DNA of 64,000 bases from Marinomonas fungiae (GCF_001418205.1 NZ_LIQF01000002.1:1-64000); one strand, 5' to 3'. Positions 6,616-15,486 are shown, counted from the first letter of the stretch. Notes: generated from the letters alone by a model not told the origin. Made by a program: numbers and translations.

Positions 6616-7434
6616 CTATAGGGGACTGTTCGATAAGACGTAAGTCAACATTTTTATGCTAAGCAGAAGGCACAGCACTCCGAGAATCTTTTTTAAATGC
6701 TTCGCTGGAAGGCGTGTACTACAGGCTACACCCAAGGGCGCTGATATATAGCTGGTTACAGCAAACAGAGCAAAAGCGGGAAGATAGATATAGCCTAAGG
6801 TAAGTTGTTCAGACGAACTGTTTTGCCAACCATTAATGAGGTATCCCAACGTCCCTGTGGCTGCCAATGGGAAACCAATCGCGGCAGAAGTGCCAACAGC
6901 CTGTTTCACATTAAGATTTTGTTTCATTAGATAAGGGACCAGCATTCCTGCACCACTGACTGAAACCAATGTTGATAAAGAGCCTATCAAGGCGCCAATA
7001 AATATGTTGCCCGTTGTTGAATGAGGTGATTTATTCGGTTTATCGCCTTTAGGACGGAACATTTTATAAGTGATATAAAGCATAAACAGACTAAAAAACA
7101 GCGCTAGAATAACGCCATTAATCTTGGCAGCGATAGAGGTTGCGATGAACGTGCCAATCATGACGCCAACTGTCATTTTAACTGCAAGAACGCTATTTAC
7201 ATTCCCTTTAGTGTAATGGGTTCTCATACTGCTGAAGGTTGTAAAAATCATTGCTGCCATGGAAGTACCTAGTGCCATATGGACCACCTCATGGTCCGCA
7301 AGACCCTGCGCAGTAAAAAGCATCGTGAATGCTGGAACGGTCAAGCCGCCACCCCCAACGCCGACTAATCCGGCAAGAAATCCCACCCCTATTCCTAATA
7401 AAGCGTAATAAACAGCAAAACTAAAATCGATCAT
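6616..7434 (-). CDS. TauE/SafE family sulfite/organosulfonate exporter
   Basis: The 272-residue integral membrane protein has about eight hydrophobic segments. The duplicated glycine-rich signature is GIGVGFLAGLVGVGGGGLTVPAF at the N-terminus and GALIGSLSTLVSVSGAGMLVPYL in the second half. Family members export sulfite, sulfoacetate or related anions; others import. No substrate can be assigned here. It is divergent from an AraC regulator 118 bp away, which probably controls it. The preceding 6367-6615 stretch holds no gene I trust. Confidence 0.88.
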   Translation of the reverse strand: MIDFSFAVYYALLGIGVGFLAGLVGVGGGGLTVPAFTMLFTAQGLADHEVVHMALGTSMAAMIFTTFSSMRTHYTKGNVNSVLAVKMTVGVMIGTFIATSIAAKINGVILALFFSLFMLYITYKMFRPKGDKPNKSPHSTTGNIFIGALIGSLSTLVSVSGAGMLVPYLMKQNLNVKQAVGTSAAIGFPLAATGTLGYLINGWQNSSSEQLTLGYIYLPAFALFAVTSYISAPLGVACSTRLPAKHLKKILGVLCLLLSIKMLTYVLSNSPL

Positions 7435-7552
7435 TAGTAGATACCTTAAAGTAACAAATTAGATAGCTGTACTCTAGGGGGATGTTGTTCTGGCATGTTA
7501 GTCAGTTATGGCCGTAATATAATGCTAAATGGCCAAGGTTTAGAGTTTCATA

Positions 7553-8338
7553 ATGAGAGTGAGGCAAGTAGGTGATAGTACAGCGGGTGCTGAGGTGATT
7601 ACATGTGAATGGTCGGAGGCTGCACATAAAGAAAACAAAACCCAAAAGCCATATCAGTGGCATACCCATTTAAGAGGCCAACTGCTGTGTATTGAATCAG
7701 GCGTTGTACAAATCAAGACGGCTTCTGGAACGTGGGTTTTGCCTCCTCATAGAGCTGGCTGGATTCCTCCGGGTACGCAGCACAGTATCCTTTTTTGCAG
7801 CTCAGTTTCGGGTTATTCAGTTTTATTTCAGCCTAAGCTTTGCGAAGCGTTACCAAGTAAACCTTATGTACTCGGAGTTAATCCGCTTTTGATGTCTATG
7901 GTTATTCGCAGTCAGAATTGGTGTAAGGATCTGCTTACCGAAGAGAATATGCGCATTGCGGATGTCATGACGGATGAAATACGTAACGCAGACGCTGAAA
8001 AACTCTACCTGCCTATGCCAAGAGACCCACGTTTGTTACGAATAGCGGAAGCGGTATTAAGTGAACCAGGAAGCCCTAAGACTGTAGAACAATGGGCTGA
8101 ATTTGGGGCTTTGTCAGCACGTTCGCTAAGACGTCTAATGCCTGCGGAGACAGGATTGACGTTCGTGCAATGGCGTACTCAGGTTCAGTTAAATCATGCT
8201 TTGGCGCTGCTGTCTCAGAATGTGCCTGTTGGTGATGTTGCTTTTTCATTGGGATATACAACCGCTAGCAACTTCATCGCGATGTTTAAAAAGATGATGG
8301 GAGATTCACCAGCACATTATTTCTCTCATAGTAATTAG
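7553..8338 (+). CDS. AraC family transcriptional regulator
   Basis: A 261-residue regulator. The N-terminal part is a cupin-like ligand pocket (WHTHLRGQLLCIESGVVQI...PPHRAGWIPPGTQHSI). The C-terminal hundred residues carry two helix-turn-helices (SARSLRRLMPAETGLTFVQWR and DVAFSLGYTTASNFIAMFKKMMGDSPAHY), the classic AraC ending. The HxxxRGQL and H-x-x-GW(I/V)PP motifs are typical of the cupin subgroup that often regulates adjacent transporters. It is transcribed away from the TauE gene, which is the likely target. The ligand is unknown. Confidence 0.9.
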   Translation: MRVRQVGDSTAGAEVITCEWSEAAHKENKTQKPYQWHTHLRGQLLCIESGVVQIKTASGTWVLPPHRAGWIPPGTQHSILFCSSVSGYSVLFQPKLCEALPSKPYVLGVNPLLMSMVIRSQNWCKDLLTEENMRIADVMTDEIRNADAEKLYLPMPRDPRLLRIAEAVLSEPGSPKTVEQWAEFGALSARSLRRLMPAETGLTFVQWRTQVQLNHALALLSQNVPVGDVAFSLGYTTASNFIAMFKKMMGDSPAHYFSHSN

Positions 8339-8483
8339 TGGCATATGAAAAGCCGTTAAACGGAAGAGCACAATCATGGTTCCCGCGTACAGCGCGGTCC
8401 CACAGAGGTGTAGCTAATATTGATTGCCTCCAAGCCTGATAGATCGCTCCCGAACTGAGTCGGGTCGTACCAGCCCAACAAAA

Positions 8484-8806
8484 CCCCATAAAAAATCCGA
8501 TTAAGTCGCCTTAATCGGATTTTTCATTTAAACCTTAAAACAGTAGCGATTACTGAGCGGTTTCAGTCGCTTTTTGTTGCTGTTGTAGGTTTTCTAGGTA
8601 CAGTGCATCGAAGTTGATCGGCGCTAGCATCACTGGGTTGAAGCTGCCTTTGGTGATCACAGAGTCGATGGTTTCACGTGCGTATGGGAACAGTGTGCCT
8701 GGGCAGAATGCACCAAGTGCGTGGTGTAGTTGACGCTCTTCGAAGCCAGCGATGGTGAATAGGCCACCTTGCTGAACTTGTACAAGGTAAGCTGGCTCAC
8801 CGTTGT
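8484..8806. repeat. right copy of direct repeat (3' part of intact secB)
   Basis: This is the parental copy of the repeat at 3584-3904: terminator, spacer and last part of secB. The distance between equivalent bases is 4900 bp. Homologous recombination between the copies would remove 3905-8483 with one copy of the repeat. Confidence 0.9.
8491..8525. terminator. secB terminator
   Basis: AATCCGATTAAG (8494-8505) and CTTAATCGGATT (8510-8521) form a 12-bp stem with a four-base loop, flanked by A-rich and T-rich runs. It lies 25 bp past the secB stop on the minus strand and ends the yibN-grxC-secB operon. Confidence 0.9.
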
Positions 8807-9008
8807 TTTTCACGTTAACCGTGATGTCTAGCACGACTTCGTAAAGGTTTTCACCTACTTGACGGCTTTTAGTGTTCAACTCAAGGCCTACTTCTGGCTT
8901 CCATTCTTCTTGGAATACAAGCGGAGAACGTGGTGATTCAAATGACACGTCTTTTAGGAAGATACGTTGGATTTGTAGTTGTGGTTGAGCTTGGTTTTCT
9001 TCAGCCAT
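8550..9008 (-). CDS. secB: protein-export chaperone SecB
   Basis: The 152-residue protein matches SecB in length and motifs: FLKDVSFE(S)P near the N-terminus, [11 protein letters not shown], and the C-terminal [16 protein letters not shown]...[15 protein letters not shown]. SecB is a cytosolic tetramer that keeps precursor proteins unfolded and hands them to SecA. It is the last gene of the yibN-grxC-secB operon, an arrangement shared with E. coli. A truncated copy of its 3' half lies 4.9 kb away at 3651-3904. Confidence 0.97.
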   Translation of the reverse strand: MAEENQAQPQLQIQRIFLKDVSFESPRSPLVFQEEWKPEVGLELNTKSRQVGENLYEVVLDITVNVKNNGEPAYLVQVQQGGLFTIAGFEERQLHHALGAFCPGTLFPYARETIDSVITKGSFNPVMLAPINFDALYLENLQQQQKATETAQ

Positions 9009-9025
9009 GATAGTTCCTTGGTGTT

Positions 9026-9283
9026 TTAGTTAGAGGCAAGCAGAGCATCAAGCTCGCCTGCACTTTCGAGCGCAAATAGGTCGTCGCAACCACCTACATG
9101 ACGGTCTCCAATCCAGATCTGAGGCACTGTGTGACGGCCGCTTTTTTCCATCATTTCTTGGCGTAAAGCGTGGTTGCCATCAACATTAATCTCATTGAAG
9201 TCCGCTTGCTTATATTGCAACAGCTGCTTTGCACGTGAGCAAAATGGGCAGTAGTTGCTGGAATAAATTGTTACGTTAGCCAT
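9026..9283 (-). CDS. grxC: glutaredoxin 3
   Basis: Starting at the ATG at 9283 the product has 85 residues with the active site C12-P-F-C15 (YCPFC), the TVPQIWIG cis-proline region and the GGCDDL glutathione-binding motif. It reduces protein disulfides in the cytosol using glutathione. AGAAGG eight bases before 9283 decides the start over a GTG at 9292. It lies between yibN and secB as in many gammaproteobacteria, with 17 bp to secB. Confidence 0.95.
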   Translation of the reverse strand: MANVTIYSSNYCPFCSRAKQLLQYKQADFNEINVDGNHALRQEMMEKSGRHTVPQIWIGDRHVGGCDDLFALESAGELDALLASN

Positions 9284-9298
9284 TGCGGACACCTTCTA

Positions 9299-9715
9299 TT
9301 ATTTTTTCACTAGTGGTAGGCCAGCATTTTGCCATTCAGTGATGCCGCCTTGTAGCTTGTAGACATCAAAACCTGACTTGATCAGCTCTTTTGCACTTGA
9401 GCCCGCTGTCATTCCCGTTTTACATACTAAGATGATTGGGGAGGATTTGTATTTTTCTAGGGTGTTCGCAGAATCTTTCAGTTTTGCTGAAGGAATATTG
9501 ATCGAACCCGTTAGGTGACCGGTACGAAACTCATTAGCTGGGCGGATATCGACGACTACTGCGTCTTTATCGTTGATCAAGTTAGTGGCTGCCGCCGTCG
9601 TCAAAGAGCGCGCACCACCACGTGTTTCCACGAAGATCAAGGTTGCCGCAATGAAAACGAAGACCGCTACCATTTCCCAATGGTTTAAAGAAAATTCAAT
9701 TAGTTGGTTCATCAT
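9299..9715 (-). CDS. yibN: YibN-type membrane-anchored rhodanese
   Basis: This 138-residue protein has an N-terminal membrane anchor (about residues 13-30) and a single rhodanese domain with the active-site loop C98-K-T-G-M-T. Other rhodanese marks are VVVDIRPANEFRTGHLTGSINIP and the closing GGITEWQNAGLPL. It probably moves sulfane sulfur at the membrane; the E. coli homologue is implicated in membrane protein insertion. The gene heads the operon with grxC and secB. Position and length match E. coli YibN. Confidence 0.92.
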   Translation of the reverse strand: MMNQLIEFSLNHWEMVAVFVFIAATLIFVETRGGARSLTTAAATNLINDKDAVVVDIRPANEFRTGHLTGSINIPSAKLKDSANTLEKYKSSPIILVCKTGMTAGSSAKELIKSGFDVYKLQGGITEWQNAGLPLVKK

Positions 9716-9813
9716 GTGGATTCAAGCCTATAAAAAAACTGCAAAGCATTATACACGGTGAGGGAAAAGGGTACATACTAGCAAGCCAGTGCAGTTGAAA
9801 TGGAGTGATCACG

Positions 9814-10443
9814 GTGTTTAGCCAGAGTATAAAGGCCTTTTGTTGCATTCTTTTGATAACCAGTTTAGTTGCCTGCAGCAGTGCGCCTTCTAAGCAGGAA
9901 TTTGACAGTACGCGTGATCAGCAGCAGTACGAATTAGCGCATCTATTAGAAACCCTATGGCAACGTGGGCATATTATCCCGACGCTACAACAGGGTGCGC
10001 CTTTGATCAGCAGTGCCAAAGCTGGACAAGCGGCGATTGCGCAACAGAACCAGAACAATATCGACTTGGTAAAAGCGGAGCTGGCCAAGTTAGATGCCAA
10101 GCTTATCGAGCGTCAACAGCAACCGCAAACTGGCGATCTCGCGCAACTAATGGCTCTGTCGGTTGAGGATAATGCGAAAAACCAATACATGGCAGAGCCT
10201 TTAATTATTTATCGCTCGGAGCAAACTCGCTGGCGTTTGATGGGGGAGGATGGTACTGAGATTTGGCTCAATGTAGTCTGGAATGAGAAAGGGAAACTGT
10301 ACATTGAGGGACAAGAAGCACTGGATCTCAGCCCGAGTAGCCCGGACACGCCCAGAACACTGCAAGTGTTTTATTATGGCGGTAAGGTGTTAGCGCAAGC
10401 TTCTCTAACCTTAGAGCTACAAACGAAAGTGCCGCGTTTATAA
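9814..10443 (+). CDS. hypothetical lipoprotein
   Basis: GTG 9814 is preferred because GGAG (9802-9805) lies eight bases before it; a GTG at 9805 is the alternative. The N-terminus is a lipoprotein signal with the lipobox LVAC followed by SSAPS, so the mature protein would be acylated. A coiled-coil-like region rich in Q, A and L follows (about residues 30-120), then a beta-rich end. The family is not recognised. It is divergent from yibN and convergent with the DUF1338 gene; its last codons form half of the shared terminator hairpin. Confidence 0.75.
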   Translation: MFSQSIKAFCCILLITSLVACSSAPSKQEFDSTRDQQQYELAHLLETLWQRGHIIPTLQQGAPLISSAKAGQAAIAQQNQNNIDLVKAELAKLDAKLIERQQQPQTGDLAQLMALSVEDNAKNQYMAEPLIIYRSEQTRWRLMGEDGTEIWLNVVWNEKGKLYIEGQEALDLSPSSPDTPRTLQVFYYGGKVLAQASLTLELQTKVPRL

Positions 10444-10454
10444 CGCGGCACTTT
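10426..10454. terminator. convergent terminator hairpin overlapping a gene end
   Basis: AAAGTGCCGCG (10426-10436) and CGCGGCACTTT (10444-10454) make a perfect 11-bp stem around TTTATAA. The left arm is the last coding sequence of the lipoprotein gene and its stop codon is in the loop. There is no long T-run, so strength is uncertain. It serves the convergent lipoprotein and DUF1338 genes. Confidence 0.6.
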
Positions 10455-10482
10455 GCGATCTGTTGTGACACTTAAGAGCTGT

Positions 10483-11289
10483 TTAGGCAGCGCTGTTGGT
10501 GGAGTCAAAAATCTTGTCCGCGTTGCCTTCGATAAAACTGTCGAACAGCTCTCCGTTGGGCTGTTTGTGGCGCAAGGCAAACTCATAGAAACAGCTCGGG
10601 ATGACGCGCGTCTCTCCCTCCGCAAAGGTGAATTCGATCTTATCCGCCATGGTCGATGATTGTTCTAGGTATAGCTCTGGAGAACCTTTGATCAGTCCAC
10701 CGGTTTGGTTCAAAGTGTAGCCTTCATCCAACAGCAGTTGATTCACTTCTTGGATGCTCGGTGTTTGCGTCAGGTGATTAATGCTCACGGTAAAGTGATT
10801 TGCCTGTAAGCCCATGGTGCTCAGCCACGCAGCGTATTCGCTGTGTTGTGCAAGGGTTAGGTAATCCTGCTCTGCAATAGGCTGCCATAGGCATTTTGAC
10901 CAAAAGATTTCCGGCCCTTGTACGACATCGTCAGGGATTTGCTCTACGAGCTTGTTGATAATGGCTTGGCAGTCTGCTGGCAGTTCGTCGCTTAACAGCT
11001 CAGATAAGAAAATCTTTGGTGCGTCCGCTTGGCTTTGATGCTTGTAGCAACGGGCTTTTAGGTGTTTGCTTTCAAAACGAAATGCACCATAAGCCTGATA
11101 GCCGAGGTCAATTAGAATTGGCTCTAATTTCTCTAGTGCAATGGGTGAGTTGGCAAACGTACGAAAGGCAATATGATCGTTGATCACGTTTTCGCCGTGT
11201 TGTTTGAACAGTGCTTGAATGCGTTGCGCTTGCGGCGTGACGCTTGTGTAAGAATCCCAAAGTGCGGCAAAAAACTGGTCAACTTGCAT
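10483..11289 (-). CDS. hglS: DUF1338 protein, 2-oxoadipate dioxygenase/decarboxylase (HglS type)
   Basis: A 268-residue DUF1338 protein. Enzymes of this family (P. putida HglS) convert 2-oxoadipate to D-2-hydroxyglutarate with iron and oxygen in D-lysine/pipecolate breakdown. Candidate metal ligands are H39 (NDHIAFRTF), H165 (NHFTVSINHL) and E236 (CFYEFALR), which match the His-His-Glu set by context. It is shorter than the P. putida enzyme, being about the size of the compact DUF1338 subgroup, so the exact reaction is inferred. The strongest support is the neighbourhood: lysR, amaB and amaA follow, the same association as in Pseudomonas. It reads on the opposite strand to amaB/amaA. Confidence 0.8.
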   Translation of the reverse strand: MQVDQFFAALWDSYTSVTPQAQRIQALFKQHGENVINDHIAFRTFANSPIALEKLEPILIDLGYQAYGAFRFESKHLKARCYKHQSQADAPKIFLSELLSDELPADCQAIINKLVEQIPDDVVQGPEIFWSKCLWQPIAEQDYLTLAQHSEYAAWLSTMGLQANHFTVSINHLTQTPSIQEVNQLLLDEGYTLNQTGGLIKGSPELYLEQSSTMADKIEFTFAEGETRVIPSCFYEFALRHKQPNGELFDSFIEGNADKIFDSTNSAA

Positions 11290-11407
11290 AAAAATGCTCC
11301 CAATACTCTGAAAAAAAAGGTGGAAATTTAGTTACTCCATGGAGTCAATGTAAGACCACATCGCCATTGGTGCAAAGGGTAAAAAAGCATTGCTTGATGC
11401 GTAAAAC

Positions 11408-12274
11408 TCATGCATTGCTTTTAATGGCTGAGGTTTTGGTATTCATTCGTTGTTTGACTGACAAGATGGTATTGATTAAATGCGCGGGTAAGTTGCTTTC
11501 TTTGGTATGGGCAATACCGACCACGCGCTTAAGGGCTACGTCGGTAATGGGGCGAATAGTGACGTCGCTGCGGCCACGCAACGAGTGCTCAGGGATTAGC
11601 GAGACACCTAAACCTGCCGCGACTAAGTCCAGTGCGTATTCTTCGGTTTTCACTTGCGCGCGTACGTCCATGGTGATGCCTTGCTTCTGCATCAAATAGT
11701 CCCAAGATTCTTGAATATCACAGGGTTTTCTTGAGATAAACGCCAGCTTATCGATCTGCTTAATCGACAAGGAAGGAAACTCTGACAACCAATGATCATT
11801 GGCCATGGCGATGACATAGTTGTCCTCCCACAGGTAATAAAATACATCTTTATCGGTGATGTAGTTATCGCAGGTAAAGCGCAGATCTGCCTTCTCAGAT
11901 GCATCGACAAGACTAAACGTCAGCCCCGGAATCTCATCCAGCAGTGTCTTAAGTACTTGGCTAACGAGCGCGCCGGATAAAAAGGGAGATAGCGAGATGG
12001 AAACATCTAATGGCGCATGCGTATCGGCGAATAAACTGCGCATGGCGTTCATATCATTCACCATTCGACAGGCATGAGGATAAAGCTTAGCGCCGCTGTC
12101 GGTAGGGGTGACGCCTTTGGAATGACGAACAAACAGTTGCGTCCCTAAATCACCCTCTAGTTGAGCCAGCGTCGCAGAAATCGATGGTTGGGCGACAAAG
12201 CAACGCTTCGCCGCGGCACTTAAACTGCGTTCTTCAAACACCGCAATAAAATAACGTAGTGAGCGAATATCCAT
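11408..12274 (-). CDS. LysR family regulator, divergent from amaB
   Basis: The 288-residue protein has a standard LysR N-terminal winged helix (MDIRSLRYFIAVFEERSLSAAAKRCFVAQPSIS...) followed by the periplasmic-binding-protein-like effector domain. It is divergent from amaB with 170 bp between them, and a perfect dyad with LysR-box geometry sits at 12322-12336. It probably controls amaB-amaA and perhaps the DUF1338 gene downstream of it. The effector would sensibly be a lysine-pathway intermediate, which is inference. Confidence 0.92.
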   Translation of the reverse strand: MDIRSLRYFIAVFEERSLSAAAKRCFVAQPSISATLAQLEGDLGTQLFVRHSKGVTPTDSGAKLYPHACRMVNDMNAMRSLFADTHAPLDVSISLSPFLSGALVSQVLKTLLDEIPGLTFSLVDASEKADLRFTCDNYITDKDVFYYLWEDNYVIAMANDHWLSEFPSLSIKQIDKLAFISRKPCDIQESWDYLMQKQGITMDVRAQVKTEEYALDLVAAGLGVSLIPEHSLRGRSDVTIRPITDVALKRVVGIAHTKESNLPAHLINTILSVKQRMNTKTSAIKSNA

Positions 12275-12321
12275 CTCGATTCCTCTGGTTCAGTTAATTT
12301 GACTATAGCGATAATCTAGGC

Positions 12322-12336
12322 ATAGGACAAACCTAT
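12322..12336. promoter_or_regulatory. LysR-type operator between lysR and amaB
   Basis: ATAGG-ACAAA-CCTAT is a perfect 5-bp dyad; its inner part fits T-N11-A (T at 12323, A at 12335), the LysR-family recognition pattern. It lies about 48 bp upstream of the lysR start and 109 bp upstream of the amaB start. It is the only strong dyad I see in this gap. Confidence 0.6.
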
Positions 12337-12444
12337 ACCAGAGACAGGAAATCAATATTTCTCCTCGATGGCTAGACTGAGTAGAGTGACTTCATACTAA
12401 TCTGTAAATCAACAGTTAATGATCACTGAATGAAAGGGGATACC

Positions 12445-13989
12445 ATGACGCATGCTTGCTTAGAAACTTTAGGCGTTAATCAACTAAAACAGGGCGATAC
12501 GTTTTACAGCGTATTAACAGGTAACACTGTAGCGCTTGGTCAAGGTGAAGCATTTTCAGCACACAGCCCAATCGATGGTGCGAAGCTGTCTCAATTTAAC
12601 AATGCAACGCCAGCGCAACTAGATGCTGTTAACGCTGAGCTTCAAGAAGCGTTTAAAGCATTACGTGTTATCCCTGCGCCACGTCGTGGTGAGCTAGTAC
12701 GCCGTATCGGTGAAGAAGCGCGTAAGTACAAGCATGAATTGGCTCAAGTAATTTCTCTAGAAGCCGGCAAAATCCTTCCAGAAGCCTTGGGTGAAGTACA
12801 AGAGTGGATCGACGTGTGTGACTTCGCCGTTGGTCAGTCTCGTATGCTACATGGTCTATCTATCGTTTCAGAGCGTCCTGGGCACCGTATGATGGAGCAA
12901 TGGCACCCACTTGGTCCTGTTGCTGTAATTACTGCGTTCAACTTCCCAATGGCGGTTTGGGCTTGGAACGCAATGCTTGGTCTAGTCTGTGGTGACCCAA
13001 TCCTATTGAAGCCATCTGAAAAAGCGCCTCTATGTGCTTTGGCTATGTATCAAATTGCGCAAAATGTCATCGCAGATATGCCGGACATCCCAAAAGCGTC
13101 TGTGAGTGTCATGATCGGTGGCCGTGATTTGGGCGAAGCGATTTCTTCTAGCCCTGTTTTCCCTCTTGTTTCTGCCACAGGTTCAACGGCGATGGGTAAA
13201 GCGGTAGCGGAAACCGTTGCGAAACGTCTTGGTCGCTCTTTGCTTGAGCTTGGTGGTAACAACGCCATGATCGTATCTGATACGGCTGATCTGGATCTTG
13301 CGCTGCGTGCGATCGTATTCTCAGCAGCGGGTACAGCAGGTCAACGTTGTACAACACTACGTCGTCTGATTACTCATGAAACAATCGTTGATGGTCTAGT
13401 TGAGCGTGTAGCGAAAGCTTACTCTTCACTTCGCATTGGTAACCCAATGGAAGAAGGTAATCTAGTTGGCCCTCTTATCGACGAAGGTAGCTTTGCCCGC
13501 ATGCAAAGTGCTTTGGAAGCCGCCAAAGCTCAAGGCGGTGAAGTAGTATTTGGTGGTGAGCGTGTAGCAGAAAATGTTCCTGCGGGCGGTTTCTATGTAC
13601 GACCAGCGATTGTGCGTATTGCCCATGATGCGCCGATTGTACATGAGGAAACCTTTGCGCCAATTCTATACGTATTAACGTACAGCGATTTTGAAGAGGC
13701 ATTGGAAATCCAAAACGAAGTACCACAAGGCTTGTCTTCTGCCGTGTTCACAGAAAGTATGCGTGAAGCGGAGCTGTTTATGTCTCCTGCGGGTTCTGAT
13801 TGTGGTATTGCCAACGTTAATATCGGTACGTCTGGTGCTGAGATCGGCGGCGCGTTCGGTGGCGAGAAAGAAACGGGCGGTGGTCGTGAATCTGGCTCCG
13901 ATGCATGGCGTAACTACATGCGCCGCACCACTAATACGGTGAACTACGGTGGTGATCTGCCGTTGGCTCAAGGCATTGTATTCGAATAA
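12445..13989 (+). CDS. amaB: L-2-aminoadipate-6-semialdehyde dehydrogenase
   Basis: A 514-residue aldehyde dehydrogenase of the ALDH7 (antiquitin) type. It oxidises aminoadipate semialdehyde to L-2-aminoadipate in pipecolate/lysine catabolism. Counting from ATG 12445, the catalytic cysteine is residue 302 (AGQRCTTL) and the general-base glutamate is residue 268 (LLELGGNNA). The FNFPMAVWAWN segment and the GAEIGGAFGGEKETGGGRESG ending are also typical of ALDH7. ATG 12445 follows AAGGGG directly and is preferred to ATG 12430. amaA follows 47 bp downstream. The pairing with amaA and DUF1338 makes the assignment strong. Confidence 0.92.
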   Translation: MTHACLETLGVNQLKQGDTFYSVLTGNTVALGQGEAFSAHSPIDGAKLSQFNNATPAQLDAVNAELQEAFKALRVIPAPRRGELVRRIGEEARKYKHELAQVISLEAGKILPEALGEVQEWIDVCDFAVGQSRMLHGLSIVSERPGHRMMEQWHPLGPVAVITAFNFPMAVWAWNAMLGLVCGDPILLKPSEKAPLCALAMYQIAQNVIADMPDIPKASVSVMIGGRDLGEAISSSPVFPLVSATGSTAMGKAVAETVAKRLGRSLLELGGNNAMIVSDTADLDLALRAIVFSAAGTAGQRCTTLRRLITHETIVDGLVERVAKAYSSLRIGNPMEEGNLVGPLIDEGSFARMQSALEAAKAQGGEVVFGGERVAENVPAGGFYVRPAIVRIAHDAPIVHEETFAPILYVLTYSDFEEALEIQNEVPQGLSSAVFTESMREAELFMSPAGSDCGIANVNIGTSGAEIGGAFGGEKETGGGRESGSDAWRNYMRRTTNTVNYGGDLPLAQGIVFE

Positions 13990-14036
13990 TCCCTTTGTTT
14001 AGCGCCCTCATATTGATGGATTCGGAGGCCTAGGTT

Positions 14037-15308
14037 ATGTCTGAGTTGATGTGTGATTCCCTTTGGCGCGCCAGCGCACCAAAGGGACCTGAATTAAGCC
14101 CACTCACTGAAGATCTTGAGGTGGATGTGGTCATCATTGGCGGTGGTTTTACGGGACTGTCAACGGCGTTGCACTTAGCCAAGGTTGGTAAAAAAGTGGT
14201 GGTAGTTGAAGCCAAGGAAATCGGCTTTGGTGGCTCAGGGCGTAACGTAGGCCTTGCTAATGCCGGGGTGTGGTTGGAACCCAATCAATTGGATGCGGCG
14301 CTTGGTCGCGAAGCAGGTGGGGCGCTGTATGACATGTTGGGAAAGGGTCCTGACTATGTCTATGGCTTGATTGAGCAATATCAAATCGAGTGTGAACCTG
14401 TGCGCAAAGGCACTTTGCATGCTGGCGTTGGCAAACAAGGTTTAGCCCAGTTACAGCGTCGCTATCAACAGATGGCCGAGCGTGGCTCGCCAGTAAAGTT
14501 GTTAACGGCCAGCGAAGCGCAACAGCGCATTGGTTCGAAAAGCTTTAACTCGGCGCTATTTGATCCCCGTGCGGGCACGATTCAACCCATGGGCTATGCC
14601 CGTGGCTTGGCCCATGCGGCGTTAAAAGAGGGGGCTCAGTTATTTGATCAGTCTCCTGTGGTGGGTATTGAGAAGCTAGGCTCACGCTGGCAGATTTGTG
14701 TGGCCAATGCCAAGGTGATGGCCGATCAAGTGGTGCTGGCAGCCAATGCCTACGCAGATTTTTTCTTAAAACCGCAAGAGCGTAAGTTCGTTCCGATCAG
14801 CTATAGCCAGATGGCCACTAAGCCCCTCAGTGCATCCGAGCTTGAGCGTATTTTACCCGGCAAAGAAGGGCTCTGGGATACCTGCATGGTGATGAGTTCG
14901 TTCCGTTTAGATAACCAAGGTCGTTTGATTTTCGGCGGCATGGGGAATACCGGGACAATGCATACGGATTGGGCTAAGCAGCGCTTAAAAGACTTGTATC
15001 CATTCTTAAGCAAGGTCGAATTTGAGTATTTTTGGAGTGGGAAAATTGCTTACAGTGATGACCACTTGCCCCATTGTCAGGTTCTGGATCAAGGTCTATT
15101 CAGTGTATCCGGTTACAGTGGGCGGGGGATCTGCACGGGGACTTTAATGGGTAAAGAATTGGCGGAGTTACTGGCTGGTCAGCGTAGCCAAACCACTTTC
15201 CCAATGGACACCTTAGGCGAAATTTCTATGCGTGAAATGAAACGGGTGTTCTATGAAGTGAGTGCTCACACCTATCATTACGGACAACGCACTCATGTCT
15301 TAGGCTAG
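14037..15308 (+). CDS. amaA: L-pipecolate oxidase-type FAD oxidoreductase
   Basis: The 423-residue flavoprotein of the DAO family has an FAD dinucleotide-binding motif (VVIIGGGFTGLSTALHL) near residue 30, then GFGGSGRNVGLANAG. The C-terminal glycine-rich FAD contact is VSGYSGRGICTGTLMGKELAELL. In P. putida AmaA oxidises L-pipecolate to the piperideine carboxylate that AmaB then handles after ring opening. It directly follows amaB, so substrate assignment rests on context; gamma-glutamylputrescine oxidase-like enzymes share this architecture. GGAGG stands about ten bases before the ATG. Confidence 0.85.
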   Translation: MSELMCDSLWRASAPKGPELSPLTEDLEVDVVIIGGGFTGLSTALHLAKVGKKVVVVEAKEIGFGGSGRNVGLANAGVWLEPNQLDAALGREAGGALYDMLGKGPDYVYGLIEQYQIECEPVRKGTLHAGVGKQGLAQLQRRYQQMAERGSPVKLLTASEAQQRIGSKSFNSALFDPRAGTIQPMGYARGLAHAALKEGAQLFDQSPVVGIEKLGSRWQICVANAKVMADQVVLAANAYADFFLKPQERKFVPISYSQMATKPLSASELERILPGKEGLWDTCMVMSSFRLDNQGRLIFGGMGNTGTMHTDWAKQRLKDLYPFLSKVEFEYFWSGKIAYSDDHLPHCQVLDQGLFSVSGYSGRGICTGTLMGKELAELLAGQRSQTTFPMDTLGEISMREMKRVFYEVSAHTYHYGQRTHVLG

Positions 15309-15486
15309 AGCCTAAGGGGGTGGTTTGTTGAGAATGATGTAGCGTATCGAGATAGAAAGTTCGGAGATTTCCGACATAAAAAGCGAGGAACCTGAAATGA
15401 CAGCAGGTTCCTTTCGCGTCACAATGGCCGAGTGCTTCAATTTTATGTACAGTTATCCACCCAAATATAAGAAAAACGGTCTATCG

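Noticed and set aside
6431..6643. 70-codon open frame between the DUF6653 gene and the TauE gene
   Set aside because: No family resemblance or ribosome site; it runs into the 3' end of the TauE gene on the other strand. A decayed gene is possible but cannot be shown.
13050..13971. Several minus-strand open frames within amaB
   Set aside because: All are antisense shadows of a strongly conserved aldehyde dehydrogenase with no start signals or family matches.
15299..15316. Inverted repeat CTTAGGC/GCCTAAG at the amaA end as terminator
   Set aside because: It is followed by a G-rich stretch, not T-rich, and half lies in the coding sequence; too weak to call.
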